The notes beneath the pieces are model-generated. The model had not been told where the DNA came from. It made no database searches and was given only the letters and a program-made list of their open reading frames with translations. 64,000 nucleotides of DNA from Euglena gracilis (Eukaryota > Euglenida > Euglenophyceae > Euglenales): NCBI GenBank assembly GCA_039621445.1, contig CP154955.1, forward strand, positions 1,256,558 to 1,320,557, given 5' to 3'. Made by a program: the position numbers and the translations under genes. Below, one piece after another: positions 1-10,959 of the stretch (positions are counted from its first letter, which is position 1; each line of letters opens with the position of its first letter).

Positions 1-3000
1 CCCGCGGTGGGGACCGTGCGTCTCCACACACGTTCAAGTGCCTGGAGGCCATCTACCACCCGGACGACTACGCGGAGCTGGCCCAGGTGATGCTGGACGA
101 GAAGGCCAAGCCCACCTCCCAACGTTTGGTCCAGGCTTCTAACTTTTGATTCCACATTAATGGAAGAAGTGACCAATCAGTGCACTGTTGAAATGTTTGG
201 AAAATACACTTTTTCTGTTTGAGGAAGCGTGTTTCCGCTTCATTTGCACAATCTTTTTATTTTTACGCTGATTTATTCCTTTTATGATGTACATTGAAAT
301 CTGCTGCCAGGCAGGAGACCGCCAGGCTGGTGCACCGCAGGACCTGGACGTGGCTGCTGCAGCACCCGGAGCTGGATGCTGACGTTCTTCATCCTTCAAG
401 GAGTATATACTGTTTGGCATGTGCATTTGCTTAACGCGACTCTGTTCACATGCATGATTGAGTTGGCCTACACCTTCATGACAATCAATTTCAATTGCTT
501 TTATTTTCTTTTCATTCTGAATTATGAAGCGGAAAACTTCACTCCCTCACTATTGTGTCTCCTCTTGCAGAGGACCTGGCGCAGGTGGCCGCGCTGGAGA
601 CCGCCCTGCCAGAGAATTTCTTAAGGACCCCCCGAAGGGGGGGGTCTAGCCTCCGGCTGGCAAAAAGGCTGCTGGCTGGATTTGAGCTGCTGGCTGGACC
701 CCCCCCCCCGGGGGGGGTGGGGGGGAGGGGGGGGGGTCCGGGGCTGGAGCGGGCTGGGCTGGGCTGGGTCGAGGAAAAACAAAATTTTCTAACACATTTT
801 GGCCATTTTCGACATTTTGATGGGTGGAGCTAGATCAAGGCTGGGGGGCTGTAATGGAGGGGCTGTGATGAGGGGGGAAAATGCAGGGATAAGTGAGCTG
901 GACAGCCCAGTTGGCTGGCCGGCCTGCGGTCGGCTGGGCCGGCCTTCGGCCGGCTGGCCCGGCCTCCGGCCGGGCTGGACCCGACTTTATTTCACTCGAC
1001 CCCGGGGGGGGGGGGGGGGGCTCCCAGCCCGAATTTGGGCTGCTGGCTGGATTTGAGCTGCTGGCTGGCTGGACCCCCCCCCCGGGGGGTAGGGTACCCT
1101 CCGGCTTAAGAAATTCCCTGCGCCCTGCAGCCGGAGCACATCAAGGTGCCGATGACCGGGGTGAAGTGGAGGTGGTCGCCTGAGGCCCCATGTGCGGGGC
1201 CAAACTTCTTTATCGTATTAAACAAAATGATGATTGCAATTTGTTGGTATGGATTGTATCCCTCCCTGTGTATGATGGCTGAATGTGGAATGCACACACC
1301 ACTCCCACCCTCTGTCACTGAGTGACAGTTGAGCCCCGGCATCGAGGTGGTACGCTGGACGCCGCTGTGGTCCGACCCCCTGTACGACGGCCTCCGGCAG
1401 CGGCTGCTGGGCCCGGTGATGGAGCCCGCCGTCAAAGTCAGGGGCATCTTCGGCACCCTGGACCTGCACGGGATGACCTTGGCTGGCCGTGGACCGTCGA
1501 CCCCTGGGAAGCCCAAGAGGCCGGAGGAGGAGGTGTCCAGCACCCAGGAGATCTCCACGCCCGGCAGGGCCACGGCCAAGCGGGCTGCCCAACCCGAAGC
1601 GCAGAAGACCGGCCTCATCCACGTGGTGCCCATGCAGGCCACGGACAACGCCTGGGCGAACGACCTCCGCCTGCTGGAGCTGGGGGCAGTGGTGGTAGAG
1701 GTGGAGCCCCAGCAGTTCGCCCTGGATGGCAGCCTGCACGCGGAGGTGGGCAGGACCATGATGCTGCGGGGTACGCCAATGATCGCCGTGTGTGCGGACA
1801 TCGACCTGCGGGACCTCCATGGGCGACTGTCGATGATGGGCAGCGAGCGGAAGGTCTTCCGCAAGCACATCCTGCTGTGCATCCCGCCGCCAACGCCGGA
1901 CCCGGACTGGCAATGGGCGCGACGAACTTTGGCGGTGTTCACGACGGAGACCAAACATATGAAGGTAAATTTTGTTTTTATGTTGCATTGAAGCGGAAAA
2001 GCGCTTCGCGTGCAGTTTCAAAGGTCAGTTATACATCTGTGCCTTGGTTCATGCATATGACAAATGCGAATGAGATTCACGTTCCGTATTGTTTGTGTTC
2101 CCCTCACGTAGGACCCCGTCCAGATCTCCCTGCAGGGGATGCACCAGGGCCTGGGTCGCGCTTTCTTTGTTGTTTTACTGATGCTGTTGCATACAATGAT
2201 TTAATCCAATGGATTTGAATATGTCCTGATTCGGTAGACCAAATTACACTTAGTGTGTGTTGCTTTAAAATGCTCATTGTGACTGTGAGTTGCTAATTCA
2301 TGTTCTCGAGTGTGTCCCAGTGCACCCGACATTGCCCACCTCGTCCCCGTGGAGGTCGTCTGGTGGTTCCTGCGGCGGCTGGACGTGGCCACCGCGGACT
2401 GGGTGATGGTGATCAGCTCCCGGGCGGTGCTGACCGCCCAGCTGGCGGTGCGGGCGGGCAGCGCCATCAACCTGCTGTGGGGTGTGCCGACCCTGCAGGC
2501 GGGAGACGCGGAGGCGCAGCAGCGCTGCCTGGACGACGTCGGCCGAAAAGTGAGGGTGGCCGACGGACTGCCCCCTGTGGTCTGGGATCAGGGTCGTCAA
2601 TGATGGCATGTGCAGTCCTCTAACAAGAAATGGTTTCTGTCGTTTCAATACTCTCTTCCTTCATTCAGGATATCTTTCCATTCCATCTTTTCCTTATTTT
2701 TTTTAAAAAAATATCAGAAAGGAAGCGTAAAACCGCTTCAAATCACCACTTCAATTTTTTCTACTGTTTTTTTTTGTCTCCAGTTCAAACTCCCTTTGCG
2801 TACGTATTGATTGCCCTGCTGACAAGGATATCCACAGCAGGATCATGCGCCACCTGGCTCTGAACGTCTCCGGCTTCATCCCGGCGGCGACGGAGACGGC
2901 CACCCCAGCGCCCACGCAGGGGGAGCCCCCGGCCAAGCAGGGCGGCCGGGACCCGAAAGAGTCCAAGTCCAAGGAGACCAAGGAGTCCCAGGACAAGCCG

Positions 3001-3291
3001 AAGGAGAAGGAGACCAAGGACAAGCCAGACAAGAAGGCCAAGGACACACCCAAGAAGGACGCCCGCCGCGGCCGCCGCAGCCGCCCGCTCACTCGTCGTC
3101 CACCAGCATCTCCTCGATGTTCTCCAGGGCGGACCGCTTCCTCGGCAACAGGGAGCGGCGCACATGGGAGGCGTGGAACTCAGATAACGGTTTTGATTCG
3201 ATGCCATCGTGTTGAGTCGCAGTGGAACCAATTTGCAGTCGAACATGAACGCATTTCCAGTCTTAGAAAAATTACTCTGATTCAACCATAA
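1..3291 (+). CDS. Gene A: unknown multi-exon protein with Lys/Glu-rich C-terminus (5' partial)
   Basis: GC-rich exons in one strand share a coding signature. Likely exons are 1-123 (reads FKCLEAIYHPDDYAELAQ; runs off the window), 311-383, 573-609 plus 1129-1160 (split by a MITE), 1329-1964, 2112-2154, 2321-2549 and 2827-3291. The 212-codon exon 1329-1964 has acceptor gtgacag and donor gtaaat, both in phase 0, and contains GIEVVRWTPLWSDPLYDGL and RKHILLCIPPPTPDPDWQW. Exon 2321-2549 reads DIAHLVPVEVVWWFLRRLD. The last exon has DIHSRIMRHLALNVSGFIP followed by a charged stretch of KETKESQDKPKEKE type, probably disordered. The joins 2154/2321 and possibly others do not close in frame with the sites I chose, so the model is approximate. 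I do not recognise the family. The tail overlaps an antisense exon at 3089-3178. Confidence 0.7.
610..1120. mobile_element. hAT-type MITE, copy 1, inserted in a gene A exon
   Basis: The ends are inverted repeats: CAGAGAATTTCTTAAG on the left, and on the right the reverse complement reads CAGGGAATTTCTTAAG. The element is flanked by a perfect 8-bp duplication CGCCCTGC at 602-609 and 1121-1128. CAGRG ends with 8-bp TSDs are the hallmark of the hAT superfamily. The 511-bp interior holds GCTGGCTGG repeats and poly-C/poly-G runs and no transposase, so it is non-autonomous. A second copy lies at 21078-21548. Confidence 0.9.
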
Positions 3292-3506
3292 GGAAGCGGA
3301 AAAACGCTTCATCAAACAGAATTGTCAGATTACTGCCAAACGGAAACACGACATAAGGAAACAGACATCACAGACAATCCACCATTAGGCCGCTCCCTGT
3401 GTGTCGGGCGCTCAGGCGGTTCCGGGGACGACTCGTAGGAGTGCCGGGCCGGCTGCTGCGAGGAGGCGGACTGCTGCGGGCGGCTGGTGCCGCCAGCGAG
3501 GAAGGG
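3089..3506 (-). CDS. C-terminal exons of unknown gene B
   Basis: The last exon, 3089-3178, reads HVRRSLLPRKRSALENIEEM and ends EMLVDDE then TGA (3089-3091), with acceptor AG just above 3178. An upstream exon at about 3390-3506 reads QQPARHSYESSPEPPERP and can join in phase 0 with a donor near TCT|GTGATG. The exon lies antisense to the Lys-rich tail of gene A, so the two genes converge and overlap. The basic-then-acidic tail suggests a flexible C-terminus. Family not recognised. It may be the end of the exon series seen on this strand up to 16 kb. Confidence 0.6.
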
Positions 3507-4654
3507 ACAAGCGAGACCCGGAACGGACCAGACCCATACCCACACCCAGACCCAGCCCCAACTATGCGCACACCTTCGCACTTCGCCACACCACACCCAC
3601 CCATTTTGCCGTGTCTTGTATTTGTGTTTGTCTTTGGCATGGCTGCAGAACTGGGGGCTGTGGGGTTTGTTCCACTTGTGACCTTTGTTTTGAGAATCAA
3701 AATTACAAACCCACAACTTCCTCGGTTCATTGTGCTTACCTTCGGGATACAATGCATCTTCTCAGTTCTGTTTGATGCCGGATTTACGTTTCTTGCGTAG
3801 TTCAAGTTTGGTAAAGGCCATTACACTCATTTGGCTGTGTGATGTTGGTAATATGCTCAGTTCGGAACCAGTACAATACAATTTGAATTGCACTAAATTT
3901 CTTCTCTTTGCTTTGAGGAAGCGGAAAACCGCTAACATTTGTTGTGGCTGTAATGTCTTCTGGGGAATGTACTAATTAAACTTTGTGACAATCATTACTG
4001 CTGAGTGCTTGCGGTTCATAACACCCCTCCGGAAACGATGAACGAATGTATGTTGGCATTATTATTCACTGTTTGAATTGCATCTACTTCCATCTGATTT
4101 AAAACATAATTTTTCTGTTTCTTATTAAAGCGGTTTTCCGCTTCCTTTTCATTTTTGGAAAATTTCATTTACTTTGCATTGGAATTACGTTAGGTATGCT
4201 GCTTCTGGTGTCGATTTTGGTGACCTGTGTATGATTTTGAAGCGGAATGTCATTTTACCGCTTTCTATATTTTGTGTTTATTATTTTTCCCCCTTTGCAG
4301 GGGGTTTCGCCGTCTTCTGTCTGGGGCGGCAGCCGACATGAGGTGTGTCTTTGCACTTTATTGCTGTCTTTGAAATTTCTGAAGGGTTTTCGTTGATTTA
4401 GCCTAAATTTCAAAATTTAAGTGGCATTCCAGATGGTTTTTGGAGATTCTAAAACTAAATTCGTTACGGCAAGCAAAACATCCAATCAGAAATGGTCGAA
4501 ATGGTTACCTCTTCTAAAACCTTCAAAAAAAACATGCCATTTTAGGAAGAGTTTTTCCGCTTCCTTTTCCGTTTCGAGGGGGTTTAAATTTTTGGGCAGT
4601 TTATGCCTCCGAAGTTATAGTTGGGGGGGTTCCCTCTCCCTCGACCTTTAGGAA

Positions 4655-4937
4655 ACGGCAACCTGACAGGAGGTTGACAAGGGGACCGGGGGCCTTGGCT
4701 GGTTCGCGGACACCGCAGGTTCCCGGGGAGGAGGGGGGCTGATGGCTGGGCAGCCTGGCCGCGCGTCCCACGCCCAGCGCGACGCCTCGGCGGTGCGCAG
4801 CACGGCCACGCGGTGGGCGGCGCACAGGCGCTCCGCGACCCGGTTCTTGTAGTCCGCCCGGCGGGCCTCCGCCACGTCGGGGTACGGCGCCAGGCCGGCC
4901 CCCCGGCCGGCGCCCCCGGTGCTGTCCTCTGTCTCCA
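4655..4937 (-). CDS. Exon of gene B, unknown
   Basis: A GC-rich minus-strand exon begins after acceptor CTTCTCGCAG (above 4937) and reads ETEDSTGGAGRGAGLAPYPD, then VAEARRADYKNRVAERLCAA. The 3' edge is unclear: no good GT is close, and a GC donor after DARPG (CCAG|GCTGCC) is possible. The Ala/Arg-rich composition could be helical. It sits 5' of the 3089-3506 exons on the same strand and is plausibly part of the same gene. No family recognised. Confidence 0.5.
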
Positions 4938-4939
4938 CT

Positions 4940-6040
4940 GCGAGAAGGGAGACCTCTCAGCGGCAGGGTACTGTTTGAGGGCTCCACCAAATCAACCCAG
5001 ACAGAAGGCGGGCAAAAAGACGTCGGAATTCACGCAAATGGAGAAGCAGGACTTATGAGCTGACGGAAAGCAGGGGCAGGGAGCGCCAACACGTTCGATT
5101 TTTCTGTTTTTGGTTTCTATTTTTGGCAGTTTTTCTTACAGTTCTGTGTGTTATTTATCATCCCCACCCCTGATTTTTCGATGTGTGCTGGGGACTGCAG
5201 TTGAGAATACAAAATTTGTGCAGTGTGGATTGCGGCGTGTACGTTGCAAGGATATTTTTGGCACTTGTTCAAAGTGCATCCCATCCATAGCCATCCGCCA
5301 CTCCTCACCCCAGCCAGGGAGACTGTCTGTCCGGTGTGCATGCCTGCTGGTCCTGTGGTATGTCCGGGACCCACTGCCCCACTGACAGGTTGCTGCCGTT
5401 TGCGAACTTCACCGTGTTGAAGTGCTGTACACAGGAGTGCATGGTCAACACTCCTGAGTTGGGGCAATATAAGATGGTGGCCGTCGAAATCTGCAACCAT
5501 GCAACGTCAACCCGAACGGCTTCCACTGAAACGGGGGGGGGGGGATGTGACCGGGAGCAATTGCCGACAGAAAAATTCTGTCGAGAAAGATATTGGACGA
5601 ATCCCCAAGAAGCCGGGAACAATTCGGAATGCTAGCCAAAAAAAAAAGAAGAAGTCCAGGGAAAATTCTGAACGAAAACCCTTGTGAGTTCACTTTTCAG
5701 GGAAATACCAGAGAATTCACACCAAATTCTGAATTTTTAACAAATCCAAATTAAAAAAAACCGGTGCAAGACAAAACTTCAAATTGCAAAATAAAACAAA
5801 AAATCACTTTTTTTTTCATTTTGAAGCATCAATGCACTGTAACCAAGTGATTTGGAACAAGAATATATTTCCCAAAATTGGCAAAAAGCGAAGAATTTTT
5901 TTGACCGTTCACTGGTGGAAATTGAATTTTTCTTAAATTTGCCGGGGAAACCCCTGACAGATGCTTGAAATGACGAGAAAAATCCTGGACAAAATTTTGT
6001 CCAGAATTTTCCCGCAACAATTTTCTCGTTCAAGTCCCTC
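4940..6040. other. Intron or intergenic, no supported gene
   Basis: AT-rich from about 5640, with poly-A runs. Overlapping open frames at 5117-5635 on both strands have mixed codon use and no clear splice sites. I see nothing that I can call. Confidence 0.5.
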
Positions 6041-6042
6041 AC

Positions 6043-6095
6043 CGCCCGGTCCCACTTGGCGTTGCAAATCCGTAGCAGCATGTCAGATTTTGAAG
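6043..6095 (-). CDS. Short exon of an unknown minus-strand gene
   Basis: Reads SKSDMLLRICNAKWDRA between an AG above 6095 and a good donor GCG|GTGAGG at 6042/6043. The codons end in G/C. Its 53-nt length is typical of exons here. Assignment to gene B is by strand and spacing only. Confidence 0.4.
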
Positions 6096-6643
6096 CTCAG
6101 AATGATGATCGGGCGCCAAAGACTTTGGAAAAACCCCGGGCAGGGTGTTGCTTAAGGGCCCCTGAGGGGGTTTAGCTCAGAAGCTGGGAAGGTTGGGCTG
6201 GCTGGAAAAAAAGGCCGCCATAAGAGCCACGAGCAGTCAGGCCGAGTCGACTGGGGGTCAAACCAAGCACCAAAGAATCGAAAATGCAAAAATGTCCCAA
6301 AAAAATGCCAATTATGTAAAAAAAAATTTTTGACTCCAAATGCCCTTGCCGCCAAATCCCACTCATTTTGACCCGTTTTTTTTTTGCACCCCGAAAGAGA
6401 AAAGTCCATTACCGTCCAGCCTGTTACAGGCCTTTTGGGCAGCTGGAAAATAAATAAAACTCGGCGATGGGGGGTCCAAGGCTTGAAAAGGAATGCTGGC
6501 TGGGGTTAAATTTTCTTGAGTACTGATGCCCTGATCCCGAGCGGTGCCCAGGATAGTCATACATCGGCACCTGAACTGCCCCAACCCCCCGAGATGAGGA
6601 CGCCCACCTGACCCCTGTTAGAGGGGCAGGGAAATATGAACAC

Positions 6644-6768
6644 ATTCAAAGGCCGGCAGTGCGCCTCTGGCTGGGGGATGCACTCCGCCCACAGCAAGAA
6701 GGGCCGGGAGGTGGGGGCGATCGTGGAGTACGCGGGGGCAAGGAGGGGGGGGATGGTGGGCAAACATC
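6644..6768 (-). CDS. Exon of an unknown minus-strand gene
   Basis: Between acceptor ACAAAAG and donor AAT|GTGTTC, one frame reads GCLPTIPPLLAPAYSTIAPT followed by SRPFLLWAECIPQPEAHCRP, which looks like genuine protein. The other frames are Pro/Arg-rich. Family unknown. The flanks (6100-6640 and 6770-7790) hold AT-rich introns and a possible hAT end CAGGGTGTTGCTTAAG near 6146. Confidence 0.45.
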
Positions 6769-7789
6769 CTTTTGTCCGCACGGAACAGCTCCAGGCGCAT
6801 TTTGTGAGTACGGGAATGGTATCCATGATCCAACCCATAATGTAAATGCTGGCTGTTGATGCATTCGGATGTTCAACAGCGGGCCCGTGTCAGTCAGAAA
6901 AGTTAGTCTGAAAAAAAGTTAAAAAAAAGTTAGTTGGAAGCAGCCAGAAAAGGTACACCAGACTGTGACGACTGGACGACCAGGGCGTGGTTTGAGGGGA
7001 AAGTGCTCTGTTTCTGCCCAATGGTTGGTCCCAACATAGCAAGGGACTTTGAATTTTTTTCTGAGGATCCAACGGTGTGGCAGAAAGATGGACACTGAAA
7101 AGAAGAAGAAGAAGAATAGAAAGCAAAAAACACATTGCAATAGAAATACAACTTACGGAAATGTTTGGGAAATTATGTTGGCAACATTCCCATTGAAGAT
7201 TCATGCTTCCAGAGGGCTCCTTGCTCCTTGGGTGGACAAAAAACCCTTCAGCAAACCATCAAACCCACGATTATTGCCAAAATGAAGCCCGAAATTTAGA
7301 ACTGCCTTCGGGGCACACATCTTCGGTCTAACTCGTTCGAAGTTCGGTGTCACTGTCCCAATCAGATAGAAACGCAGAGAAGATAAGATACGCAAAATAG
7401 TGGTGGAAAGTGTGCTGAGCATTCAAAACAAATGATGAATGAAACAAAGTGGAAAAAAAATATTTTGAGTTGTTGAGTCGAAAATCTTCACAAAATGCTT
7501 TAAACAAAAAAGGGGCCCAGCTCAATTGGTGCATCACGGGCAGGTATAAAATAATATTTTGGGCATTTTTCACACATTCACCACAACTTTTCACCCATGG
7601 AACATCTATTATTGATGTGTGGGTTTTAACCACACCATTATGAAATTTCCCATTTGGACATCGCCAAGAGCCTGCCTTGATCCTCATTCCAATATTCTGG
7701 AAGGTTGCACACAGTGGGGTTTTCCTAATCAACTTTACTCCAGTTTATCGAGCACCGGAAACCCCCCCCCGCTGTGCAGTGTGCTGTAT

Positions 7790-7983
7790 GTGTTGGTGCG
7801 AGGGGAGGTGTCCCCCGTCCAACACGTCGCGCGGGGTCTTCAGCCGTCCGGCGGCGAAGTACTCCTGTGGCAAGTTGTAGCCGGGGAGGCAGGCGTCGGT
7901 TTGGCCGGTCTGGAGCCGGGGAGGGGGTGGAACCGACGCCTGGCTGTGCCACTTGCGGTTGAGTTTGTGCGATGGCAGAGCCC
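7790..7983 (-). CDS. Exon of an unknown minus-strand gene
   Basis: A frame without its own Met reads ALPSHKLNRKWHSQASVPPP and then CLPGYNLPQEYFAAGRLKTP, RDVLDGGHLP. Third positions are mostly G/C. The acceptor is probably GAG above 7983. The donor could be GAC|GTGTTG near 7826 or may lie further downstream. No family recognised. Same strand as the 6-16 kb exon series. Confidence 0.45.
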
Positions 7984-7989
7984 CTCAAA

Positions 7990-9060
7990 CTCCTTAGGAA
8001 GTTGTTTGCATCGAGGAAGACCAGCCGCTTTTCGAGCCAATCTGGGTCTCAAGAACCACGTGCACGCAAGGCAGGGGAAATGCAGCAAAACAAAATCGAA
8101 CCTTCTGCGCAGACAACGAGGGTCAGGGAGGGTCAGGAATGTAAGGGAGGCCTTGAGGACGGGGTTCAGACAAGGCTTCGATATAAGGGCAGGTGAGGGG
8201 TGGGTCGGACCCTCCCCAGTGCAGCAGTAGGGGGTGGGGGGGTGAGGACAGACACCCCCAACTAAACAGTGGTGCAGTCCAGGTAGCTGATTTTCGGCCC
8301 GGCTCAAAGCGCTGGGCTACAGAAATTTGACTCCCAAATTTGGGCAGTTTGGCCATTTAAGGCACTTCTTGGGGGAAAATTTTGTCAAAAATGCAAAAAA
8401 AAACTCGGCGCAGATCGCCGGAAGGAAAAAATTGGTTTCGGGGAGGGTCCGGGTCCTCCCCGAGAGTGGCAGGTGGCGAGGCAGGTGGGGGGGGTCCGGA
8501 CCCCCCTCCGACCTCGAAACTGAAGGGGGCCAGGTATGGTTTTGTGCACCGGCAAAGGCTCGGAAATCCCAGATTTCGTTGAAAATACATCCAAAAACGC
8601 TGAAAGAAATTACTTAAAACAACAAAAAATATGCCTTATATGCAAAAAAAAATGCAAAAAATATGCCCAAACGTGCGGGGAAACGGCAATTTTTGCAAAT
8701 TTTCAGCGCGTAGCGCCAAAAGGAAAATTGGCAGCCCCAAACCTTGTGGGACCCTCTCCCCCGGGGGGGGGGGGGGTCCCACTTGTTTGGGGAGGGGGAT
8801 AGTCAGGACATCCCCGATTCGCAGGTTCGGTCACAGGACTTCGGTGAAATTGAGGGTGAATGATGTTTGATGATCCGATGATGATCCGAAGGATGTTTGG
8901 CATCAAAGATAGGGTTAGGGTTAGCGTGGCATCAAAGATAGGGTTAGGGTTAGCGTTAGGTTTGGGGATAAGGTTAGGGTTACGGTCATTGTCATTGTTA
9001 CGGCCGAAATTAGATCTACATTTAGGCTAAAATTGGCCTAAAACTGGGTCTAGATTTAGT
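7990..9060. other. Repeat-rich intron or spacer with telomere-like repeats
   Basis: Holds G/C homopolymer-bounded repeats (8430-8530 and 8750-8790), TGCAAAAAA-type A-rich sequence (8390 and 8640), and at 8911-8985 several degenerate TTAGGG units (atagggttagggttagcg twice, then variants). The TTAGGG stretch is interstitial: unrelated sequence continues on both sides. Confidence 0.6.
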
Positions 9061-9073
9061 CTAGATTGGGTCC

Positions 9074-9418
9074 AGACATTCATTTAGTGCGCCGCGGCGA
9101 AGCTTGCCGCGGCGCAAAAAAAATTTTCTGCGGCGCACGCGGTGCACAATCGAATTTTCGCCGCGCAACAATGCACCTGCGGCGCACCAATAATGTTCCC
9201 GGGGCACATGCGTTTTATTGTCGCGGCACGGACAGGGGATAATTGGGACGGCTATGCCGCGGCACACACGGCGCAAACGCGATGCACGCGGCGCTGCCGT
9301 GATGCATGCCGTGCACAGAAAGAAATCTTCCGCGGCACACGCGGTCGCAACGTTTCTGGTGCCACGGTGCACGCGGAGCAGAAAAAAACTTTTTTTGCGG
9401 CGTACTAAATGAAAGTCT
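9074..9418. mobile_element. TIR element with 10-bp TSD (Mutator-like MITE)
   Basis: Terminal inverted repeats: AGACATTCATTTAGTGCGCC at the left, and AGACTTTCATTTAGTACGCC as the reverse complement of the right end. The 10-bp duplication GATTGGGTCC sits immediately outside at 9064-9073 and 9419-9428. The 345-bp interior is made of repeated GCGGCGC/GCGGCACACGCGG-like words and encodes nothing convincing. The 9-11 bp TSD suggests the Mutator (MULE) superfamily, but the ends alone do not prove it. Confidence 0.8.
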
Positions 9419-9429
9419 GATTGGGTCCC

Positions 9430-10500
9430 AAAACTGCCTCAGAACAGAAACTAACCCTTACCATCCGGGAATTACCCCAGTGTTAACCGAAAACGGCGGT
9501 GAAAACGGCGAATCCGACAGGTGCACCATGCGAATGAGACCCCCACCCCAGGTCACACCACTGGGACCCCCCCCCCCGGGGAGGTCCCGCAGGAACAGGG
9601 CCGCTGAAAAATTCGCTACTTTTGGTGGGGGGTGCAGGCCCCCCTCCCAACCCTGTGTTCCCAGCCCCATCACCGACCTCAAAACCGAAGGGCTTCCCAT
9701 CTATCCCTGGGGAGGTTGGTCCTTTGGTCGCAACAGTTTCGGCAACATCCGGATGAGTTCCTTCTTTGTGTTTGCGGCATATGCCGTTGTCTCCCGAAAT
9801 AGGAACACACACAACAAAAAATGTAGACTTTTTTTTATGCCCGCTGAGGTTTTGAAACCCAACCTACCACCGTACACAGCAACGTACAACGCACTGCGCG
9901 TGACTGCAAAAAAAAAAAACACCTTCCCCAAGTAATACCCCTCCCATTGGGCTGGGATTTCGGGCGAAAAAATAATACTCCAAAGAGGTGATATTCGGAG
10001 AGGGGCTGCTAATTGGTGTGCAATGGGGAGACTTTACCAAAAGGGAGGCTGACAATTCCTCAAGCATAACATCTTTGAGGCGGGAGTAACATGTGGGTTC
10101 GAGACTTTGTCCTTCACGAGGGGGTGCACCACCCTTCAAAAATTTATATATTTTTGTTCTACGACAGTGGGGAATGGAATTTTCCATCTTGCATATTCAA
10201 TGATGAACGATGGAAAAGGAAAATAGAAACACACACATACACTACTCACAAGCTCGCAACCACACAGGCGAACAACACACAAACACACACCCAAACCCAA
10301 ACGAAAATAAACACAAACTGCCACCGCTGGTGCCGAGGGACCCTGGTGAGGTGCGTACCCAGCACTGAGAGAGAGGCGTTAAATGCGGGATGGGGCTGCC
10401 CGGGACCCCAGCCCTACAACCCAAAAACGAGGGGCTTGGGTGTCCGTTCGCGTATGGTGCATGAGCTGGGACTGCCCCCCAAATAAATGTGGTGCATGCC
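9430..10500. other. Intron or spacer, no supported gene
   Basis: Contains CA-rich low complexity at 10225-10320 and a poly-C/poly-G repeat at 9540-9700. The open frames here lack splice signals and coding bias. Confidence 0.5.
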
Positions 10501-10519
10501 ACCACCCTTGGATCTGCCC

Positions 10520-10700
10520 CAGCTCACCGTTCCCTTGCTGGAGTGGCGGGACGAGGCAGGACCCACACATGCCCCCTGAGGGCGGTGGCCGTTGCGACCC
10601 TGGGGGTTCGGGCAGGCAGGACACGGTGGCGGAGTTCAGGTGGCAGTGCTGGTTGGTGGGCAGCGGGCACGCCTCTGTCCCAAACCTGGGGCCAGGGGGC
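10520..10700 (-). CDS. Possible exon, frame unresolved
   Basis: A GC-rich island ends at donor AACG|GTGAGC. Two minus frames are open. One has Cys-rich text (CHLNSATVSCLPEPPG), the other reads PELRHRVLPARTPRVATATA. Both use G/C-ending codons, so the true frame cannot be settled by eye. Confidence 0.3.
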
Positions 10701-10852
10701 CCCGACCAGGGGTTCCAGTGAGCCCTGCCCGGCTCCCATCCACGCCCGTTGGATGGCCCATTGACCAAGAGACGGTCGACTGAGCATACCGTTTCCCAGC
10801 CACCCCGTTGTGGAAACGATGGGGCTGCACCGATGGTCAGCCAGAATCCCAG

Positions 10853-10946
10853 ACCCAGTCACGCCCAGTCACGCCCAGTCACACCCGGTCACACCCAGTC
10901 ACACCCAGTCACACCCAGTCACACCTGGTCATGCTCAGTCACGTCA
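10853..10946. repeat. 10-bp minisatellite
   Basis: About nine tandem units of CCCAGTCACA with variants (CGCCCAGTCA, CACCCGGTCA, CACCTGGTCA). Frames through it spell repeating Thr/Ser/Pro/His text that I regard as spurious. Confidence 0.85.
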
Positions 10947-10959
10947 AATCACCCCCCAG

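Larger units (their letters stand above)
224..4565. repeat. Cluster of GAAGCG...CGCTTC hairpins in introns
   Basis: At least nine short dyads built from GAAGCGG and CCGCTTC around an A/T-rich loop: 224-241, 526-540 (half), 1990-2007, 2722-2739, 3293-3310, 3918-3933, 4128-4146, 4239-4265 and 4545-4565. All lie outside the exons I call. The consensus GAAGCGGAAAACCGCTTC would fold as a 7-bp stem with a 4-nt loop in RNA. I did not see the motif repeated in the rest of the window. Confidence 0.8.

Noticed and set aside
1106-2218. Long frames on other strands or frames over gene A
   Set aside because: Shadows of the 1329-1964 exon created by its high GC content.
5117-5635. Cys-rich plus frame and opposing minus frame
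   Set aside because: Neither has splice edges or coding bias, and they are complementary readings of the same DNA.
8911-8985. Chromosome end
   Set aside because: Only a few degenerate TTAGGG units, with unrelated sequence on both sides.
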